DNA of 64,000 nt from NCBI RefSeq assembly GCF_900142365.1, contig NZ_FRAP01000020.1, positions 1 to 64,000 of the forward strand. The letters are read 5' to 3'. The notes beneath the pieces were generated by a model. That model made no database searches and was not told the DNA's origin. It saw only the letters and a program-made list of their open reading frames with translations. Position numbers and translations under genes: made by a program. Origin of the DNA: Pseudonocardia thermophila. GTDB taxonomy: Bacteria; Actinomycetota; Actinomycetes; Mycobacteriales; Pseudonocardiaceae. Below are positions 58,797-64,000 of this stretch, in pieces; position 1 is the stretch's first letter, and the number at the start of each line of letters is the position of its first letter.

Positions 58797-59699
58797 GTGC
58801 TGGACATCCGGGGGATCAGCAAGCGGTTCGGTACCCGCACGGTGCTGTCCGACGTCTCGTTCACGGTGCGGCCGGGCGAGGTGTTCGGGTTCGTGGGCAG
58901 CAACGGCGCGGGCAAGACCACGACGATGCGGATCGTCCTGGGCGTGCTCGCCGCCGACTCCGGCGAGGTGCGCTGGAAGGACGCGCCGATCGACGCGGAC
59001 GTGCGCAGGCGCATCGGCTACATGCCGGAGGAGCGCGGCCTCTACCCCAAGATGAAGGTGGAGGACCACCTGCAGTACCTGGCGCGGCTGCACGGGCTCG
59101 GCCCGGGCGAGGCACGCAGCTCCACTCGGCACTGGACCGAACGGCTGGGCATCGCCTCACGGCTCGGCGACGAGGTGCAGAAGCTCTCCCTCGGCAACCA
59201 GCAGCGGGTGCAGCTCGCCGCCGCGCTGGTGCACGACCCGGAGGTGCTCGTGCTCGACGAGCCGTTCTCCGGGCTGGACCCGACCGCCGTCGAGGTGATG
59301 AGCAAGGTCCTGCGCGACAAGGCCGACGGCGGCATCCCCACGGTGTTCTCCAGCCACCAGCTCGATCTCGTCGAGCGGCTCTGCGACCGGATCGGGATCA
59401 TCGCCGACGGGCGGATGGTCGCCGTCGGCACCGTGGAGGAGCTGCGCGACCGCGACCACGGCGTCGTCCTGGTCGTGGAGGGACCGCCCGCCGGCTGGGC
59501 CGACGCACTACCCGGGGTGCAGGTGGTGGCGGCCGCCGGCACCCGCACGACCGTGCGCCTCCTGGGGGCCGACGACCAGCAGGTGCTCGCCGCCGCGCTC
59601 GCCGCGGGCCCGGTGCACGAGTTCCGCCGGCACCGGCCCCCGCTCACCGAGGTCTACCGCGACGTTGTGTCGGCCGCCGCGCCGGAGCGGGCCCGATGA
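58797..59699 (+). CDS. ABC transporter ATP-binding protein (NatA-like)
   Basis: This 300-residue ABC ATPase has Walker A GSNGAGKT near 40, signature LSLGNQQR near 134, Walker B VLVLDEPFSGLD near 153 and the H-loop in VFSSHQLDLVERL near 183. The C-terminal DUF4162-like domain (about 215-300) is typical of NatA-type exporters. GTG 58797 is supported by the -10 spacing and by homology beginning at LDIRGISKRFG. It overlaps the permease start. Confidence 0.9.
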   Translation: MLDIRGISKRFGTRTVLSDVSFTVRPGEVFGFVGSNGAGKTTTMRIVLGVLAADSGEVRWKDAPIDADVRRRIGYMPEERGLYPKMKVEDHLQYLARLHGLGPGEARSSTRHWTERLGIASRLGDEVQKLSLGNQQRVQLAAALVHDPEVLVLDEPFSGLDPTAVEVMSKVLRDKADGGIPTVFSSHQLDLVERLCDRIGIIADGRMVAVGTVEELRDRDHGVVLVVEGPPAGWADALPGVQVVAAAGTRTTVRLLGADDQQVLAAALAAGPVHEFRRHRPPLTEVYRDVVSAAAPERAR

Positions 59700-60886
59700 G
59701 CGCGCCGCTGTCGTCCGTCGAGGCGATCCGCCTGGTGGCCAAGCGGGAGTTCGTCACGCAGGTGCGCTCGCGCAGCTTCGTCATCGGCCTGATCGTCACG
59801 ATCGTGCTGTTCGGCGTGGTCGGCGCGATCTCGGCGTTCATCGCCGGGCAGCAGTCGACGAGCACCTTGGGGGTCACCCCCGGCGCCTCCGCACTCGCGC
59901 CCGCGCTGGAGGCGACCGCCCGCACGCAGGACCTGACGCTGGAGATCCGCGACGTCGCCGAGGCCGCCGGGCGCTCCGCGCTCGCCGCCGACGAGCTCGA
60001 CGGGCTGCTGGTCGCCGACCCGGGCGGCCGCTACACCCTGCTCGGGCGGGACGCGGTGGACGAGCGGCTCGCCGCGGTCGTCGGCACGGCGGTGCGCCAG
60101 ACGGAGCTGACGGAAGCGCTGCGCGCGGCGGGCACCGACCCGGACGCGCTCGAGGCGCGCAGCACGGTGGCGGAGGAGACCCTCGAGCCCGTCGACCCGG
60201 ACCGCGGGCAGCGGCTGGCGCTGGCGATCGTCGGCACGGTGCTGCTGTTCATCTCGCTCTCCGGCTACGGGCAGCTGGTCGCCACCGGCGTCGTCGAGGA
60301 GAAGCAGAGCCGCGTGGTGGAGCTGCTGCTGGCCACGATCAAACCGTGGGAGCTGCTCGCCGGCAAGATCATCGGGCTGGGCGCGGTCGGGCTGCTCAAC
60401 CTGGTGGTGCTCGGCGGGATCGCGGCGATCGCCGGGATCTCGTTCGGCCTGCTCACGCTGCCCGGCGCCGCGCTGGGCATGTTCGCGATGGTGCTCGTCT
60501 GGTACCTGCTCGGGTTCTTCCTGTTCGCCTCGCTCTACGCCGCGATCGGGTCCACGGTGTCCCGTCAGGAGGAGCTCAACTCGGTGGTCGCACCGATGAT
60601 CTTCCTGCTGCTCATCCCGTTCATCCTCACCGTGAACCTGCTGCCAGGCGACCCGCGCAACCCGCTGGCGACGGTGCTGTCCTACATCCCGTTCTTCTCC
60701 CAGACCGTGATGCCGGCCCGCTACGCGCTCGGCACCGCGGAGCTGTGGGAAGTGGGGATCGCCGCGCTGCTGGCACTGGTGGCGATCGTCGTGGTGGTGC
60801 GGCTGGCCGGGCGGGTGTACCGCAACTCGGTGCTGCGGACCGGGGCGCGGGTGTCGCTGCGGGAGGCGCTGGGCCGGGCGGCCTAG
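59696..60886 (+). CDS. ABC transporter permease (NatB-like, ABC-2 type)
   Basis: This 396-residue ABC-2 permease has an N-terminal helix (FVIGLIVTIVLFGVVGAISAFI), an extracytoplasmic domain of about 150 residues and six C-terminal helices. VVEEKQSRVVELLLATIKPWELLAGKI near 200 (landmark EEKQSRVVELLLATI) is the coupling segment typical of NatB. Substrate is unknown: ions, lipids or peptides are possible. The end overlaps the convergent Ddn-like gene by 4 bases. Confidence 0.9.
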   Translation: MSAPLSSVEAIRLVAKREFVTQVRSRSFVIGLIVTIVLFGVVGAISAFIAGQQSTSTLGVTPGASALAPALEATARTQDLTLEIRDVAEAAGRSALAADELDGLLVADPGGRYTLLGRDAVDERLAAVVGTAVRQTELTEALRAAGTDPDALEARSTVAEETLEPVDPDRGQRLALAIVGTVLLFISLSGYGQLVATGVVEEKQSRVVELLLATIKPWELLAGKIIGLGAVGLLNLVVLGGIAAIAGISFGLLTLPGAALGMFAMVLVWYLLGFFLFASLYAAIGSTVSRQEELNSVVAPMIFLLLIPFILTVNLLPGDPRNPLATVLSYIPFFSQTVMPARYALGTAELWEVGIAALLALVAIVVVVRLAGRVYRNSVLRTGARVSLREALGRAA

Positions 60887-61293
60887 CCGGCCCGCTCGAG
60901 GACGACGAGCGGGATCTCCCGCTCCCCCGCCTTCTGCTGGTGGTCGGGCAGGAAGGGGTACTGCTCGACCGCCATCGCCCACAGCCGAGCCCGCTCCTCG
61001 CCGGCAGCGGTGCGGGCCCTGCCCTGGTAGGTCTCGTCCGGCAGCTCGACGGTGACGTGCGGATCGGCCAGCAGGTTGCGGTACCACTGCGGGTGCTGCG
61101 CCGCGCCCATGTTCGAGGCGAACACGACCGGGGTGTCGCCGTGCCGGAAGAACGCCATGGGCGCGGTGTGCGGGGTGCCGCTGCGCCGTCCGGTGGTCGT
61201 GAGCAGGAGCAACCGGTCGCGGTGCATCCCCTCCGGGTCCTCGCCGGCGCGGAAGCGGGTGATCACCGTGCGGTTGATCTCGCGGATGTCCAT
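60883..61293 (-). CDS. Ddn-like F420-dependent nitroreductase family protein
   Basis: This 136-residue split-barrel protein has LLLLTTTGRRSGTPHTAPMAFF near 30 (landmark TTGRRSGTPHTAPM), VFASNMGAAQHPQWYRNLLADP near 58 (landmark PQWYRNLLADP) and ARLWAMAVEQYPFLPDHQQKA near 102. The nitroreductase/Ddn family uses F420H2, which fits an F420-producing actinobacterium; the substrate is unknown. The ATG at 61293 begins the homology. It abuts the sunset-domain gene. Confidence 0.85.
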   Translation of the reverse strand: MDIREINRTVITRFRAGEDPEGMHRDRLLLLTTTGRRSGTPHTAPMAFFRHGDTPVVFASNMGAAQHPQWYRNLLADPHVTVELPDETYQGRARTAAGEERARLWAMAVEQYPFLPDHQQKAGEREIPLVVLERAG

Positions 61294-61295
61294 GG

Positions 61296-61979
61296 TCAAC
61301 GCTTGGTTCGGCGGCGGTTCCACTTGGTGTAGCCCGCCGCGACGGCCTCCTCCTCGGTGCGGAACCACACCTCGGCCTTCGTCCGGCGGAAGTACGGGCT
61401 GTCCTCGGTGTGGAACAGCTTCGACCCGGCGTTGCCCTTGATCACGAACTCCGGGCCGGGCGGGGAGCCGTCCGGCAGGGCGGGAACACCCTTCGCGGGC
61501 TCCTCGGGCGGCGCCGGGGTGAACAAGGGGTTGGCCGCCGGTTCCGGAGCTGGTTCCGGGGCCGATTCCGGACCCGGTTCCCCGGCCGGGTCCTCGGTGG
61601 ACAGCGGGTTCGGTCCCGGCTCCGGCGGCGTGACGGGCTCGTCCGGCGGGGCGGGGGTGAAGAGCGGGTCGGGTGCGGGCTCGGCCGGTCCGGCACCGTT
61701 GAGCTCGGGCCCACTGGGCTCGACGACCCTGGGTTCGGCGGTGGGCACGGCAGCCGGCAGCGCGGGCGGCTGCATCTCGGCCAGCGGCGGCTCGGTCGGC
61801 ACCGGTTCGGGTTCGATCGCCTCGGCGGCGTCCGGTGGCGTCGTCGGGACGGGCATCGGCGGGTCCCACGGCTGCGGTTCGACGGCCCGGCGCGACCGTA
61901 CGAGCCAGGCACCGATCGCGATCGCGGCCAGCAGCAGGATCCACGTGCGACGCCGGCGCGGCCTCCTCCGCTCCGCCAT
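61296..61979 (-). CDS. Membrane-anchored Pro-rich protein with C-terminal sunset domain
   Basis: This 227-residue protein has an Arg-rich start and one membrane helix (WILLLAAIAIGAWLV, about 13-27). A long Pro/Glu/Ala linker of about 130 residues contains imperfect repeats of NPLFTPAPPEEP (also DPLFTPAPPDEP and NPLSTEDPAGEP). The C-terminal 50 residues (FVIKGNAGSKLFHTEDSP, then AEVWFRTEEEAVAAGY) match the small sunset domain. That domain is found at the ends of actinobacterial envelope proteins and has no known function. A GAGGAGG SD precedes the ATG. Confidence 0.72.
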   Translation of the reverse strand: MAERRRPRRRRTWILLLAAIAIGAWLVRSRRAVEPQPWDPPMPVPTTPPDAAEAIEPEPVPTEPPLAEMQPPALPAAVPTAEPRVVEPSGPELNGAGPAEPAPDPLFTPAPPDEPVTPPEPGPNPLSTEDPAGEPGPESAPEPAPEPAANPLFTPAPPEEPAKGVPALPDGSPPGPEFVIKGNAGSKLFHTEDSPYFRRTKAEVWFRTEEEAVAAGYTKWNRRRTKR

Positions 61980-62094
61980 CCTCGACCTCCTCTCGTCGCT
62001 GCCCGGACCTTATCGAGCCCGGGCCGTGCGAGGGCCCCTCACCTGCTCGAACGGGCAGCGTCGGGATCGGTGTCGGGATCGGTCCCGAACGTGG

Positions 62095-62141
62095 ACGAAC
62101 GGCACTCTCGTCCACTCGGAGTAGACGAGAGTGCCGTTCGT
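62095..62141. repeat. Family B palindrome, copy 3 (terminator-like)
   Basis: Perfect 18-bp arms (62095-62112 and 62124-62141) with an 11-base loop share ACGAACGGCACT with copy 1. It begins 31 bases beyond the gltA stop on the minus strand, the position of a terminator. Confidence 0.8.
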
Positions 62142-62172
62142 TGCGTCGTCAGGGCAGCAGTGGCCGGGCGCC

Positions 62173-63474
<1,302 letters not shown>

Positions 63475-63926
63475 GTGGAGGTTCCCTCGCACTGAAGGTT
63501 GCCGGGTTCGGTGCAACGCTAGTGCGCCGGAGCGCAGATGCGCCCGGTGAGGCGTGTGATCTACCGGACGCCGCGGCCCTCCGGCGCCGGTCAGGAGCGT
63601 TCCACCCCTGGTCCGATGTGGTGTGCGCCGCTCGGCCGGCTGGCCCCGCGCCTGTCGGCCGGCGCCCTCCTGGATCGACGCTCGCAGCGTCCACCCGCAC
63701 CCGCCGACGAGGACCGGACGGCCCGCATCGGCCGGGTGCAGGTTCGGTCGCGGCCGTGCGCGAGGCTCGTGATCGTGACCGGGCCCAGCCGGAGTCATCA
63801 CGAATAGTCACCGATTTGGTGATCTACGGCAGCGCTGTTCACTCGTTCAGCGGCAATTCGTCTGCTCTCCGTCGCACCATGCCCGTGGCGATCGGCCTCC
63901 CAGAGCATCGGGGGAGCGACATCGGG
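63475..63926. other. Intergenic region upstream of gltA
   Basis: The 452 bases between the divergent gltA and the right-edge gene hold no supported gene. A 5-bp dyad TCACC-GATTT-GGTGA lies at 63808-63822 in a locally AT-richer patch and may be a regulator site. Nothing else is recognised. Confidence 0.5.
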
Positions 63927-64000
63927 ATGACACGAGCACCGCTCGCGGACACGCACACGCCCCCGCCGGCGGCACTCGCGCGCCGCTACGACGCCGGCCC
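63927..64000 (+). CDS. pdxH: Probable pyridoxamine 5'-phosphate oxidase, N-terminal fragment
   Basis: The ATG at 63927 opens a frame that runs off the window (24 codons). It reads MTRAPLAD and then ALARRYDAG. The R-x2-Y-x2-G pattern resembles the N-terminus of PdxH, which is often divergent from gltA in actinobacteria. Only this fragment is visible, so the call rests on a short match and on gene order. A GGGAG lies about 10 bases upstream of the ATG. Confidence 0.4.
   Translation, partial: MTRAPLADTHTPPPAALARRYDAG

Overview
The window is high-GC actinobacterial DNA and is almost fully coding. It encodes an aerobic corrin pathway, a mycothiol-dependent formaldehyde dehydrogenase, a SARP-type regulator, an F420/Ddn-like oxidoreductase and a MimABCD/PrmABCD-type propane monooxygenase with its own GroEL. 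Many genes overlap by ATGA/GTGA, and several appear to be leaderless. This fits the Pseudonocardiaceae or a related mycothiol-containing family; the genus is inference only. I saw no rRNA, tRNA, CRISPR array, insertion sequence or prophage.

Region 1 (1-11.9 kb) is a nitrile/cyano-nitrogen cluster. It starts with the C-terminal end of an MSMEG_0572/Sll0783-type nitrogen-starvation protein. It continues with an unknown protein, an MSMEG_0567/Sll0786-type acetyltransferase, a large SARP/AAA/TPR regulator, a carbamate kinase and an MSMEG_0565-type glycosyltransferase. A cobalt-type nitrile hydratase operon (accessory protein, alpha, beta) follows and is co-transcribed with a DUF1116 (AllG-like) protein. 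A divergent MSMEG_0568-type radical SAM protein and an AIR-synthase-like protein close the region. The proposed logic is a nitrile or cyano compound converted to an amide or carbamoyl intermediate, then to carbamoyl phosphate, then to ATP + NH3 + CO2.

Region 2 (11.9-21.7 kb) is the aerobic B12 (corrin) pathway: cobN behind a cobalamin riboswitch, divergent cobG-cobH-cobIJ, and convergent cobL-cobM-cobK. A PPOX-fold protein leads the cobL operon.

Region 3 (22-35 kb) is mixed: lipoproteins, an asparaginase-II family protein, a MocR regulator, an alpha/beta hydrolase, maleylacetate reductase, an MFS exporter with an HxlR regulator, a TetR/DrrAB-like ABC pair, a decayed second ABC system, and PEBP and DUF427 proteins.

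Region 4 (35-46.4 kb) is fatty-acid oxidation (fadB, fadA, a MerR regulator, a thioesterase, an enoyl-CoA hydratase), mycothiol-dependent formaldehyde oxidation (mscR plus an MBL hydrolase), mtnA, an LppX/LprG-like lipoprotein and a tandem-GGCT protein. A 570-base gene-poor, lower-GC gap follows.

Region 5 (46.9-58.8 kb) is the propane monooxygenase locus. On the minus strand it runs mimA-mimB-mimC-mimD-groEL-amidohydrolase-SirB1-like-MHS transporter, with a divergent GAF/FIS activator. Stem-loops sit between mimA and mimB and between mimD and groEL.

Region 6 (58.8-64 kb) has a NatAB-like ABC exporter, a Ddn-like nitroreductase, a sunset-domain membrane protein, citrate synthase, and the start of a probable pdxH at the right edge.

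Two families of dispersed palindromes run through the window. Family A has four copies of exactly 65 bp, one of them read in frame inside cobN. Family B has three copies near gene 3' ends.
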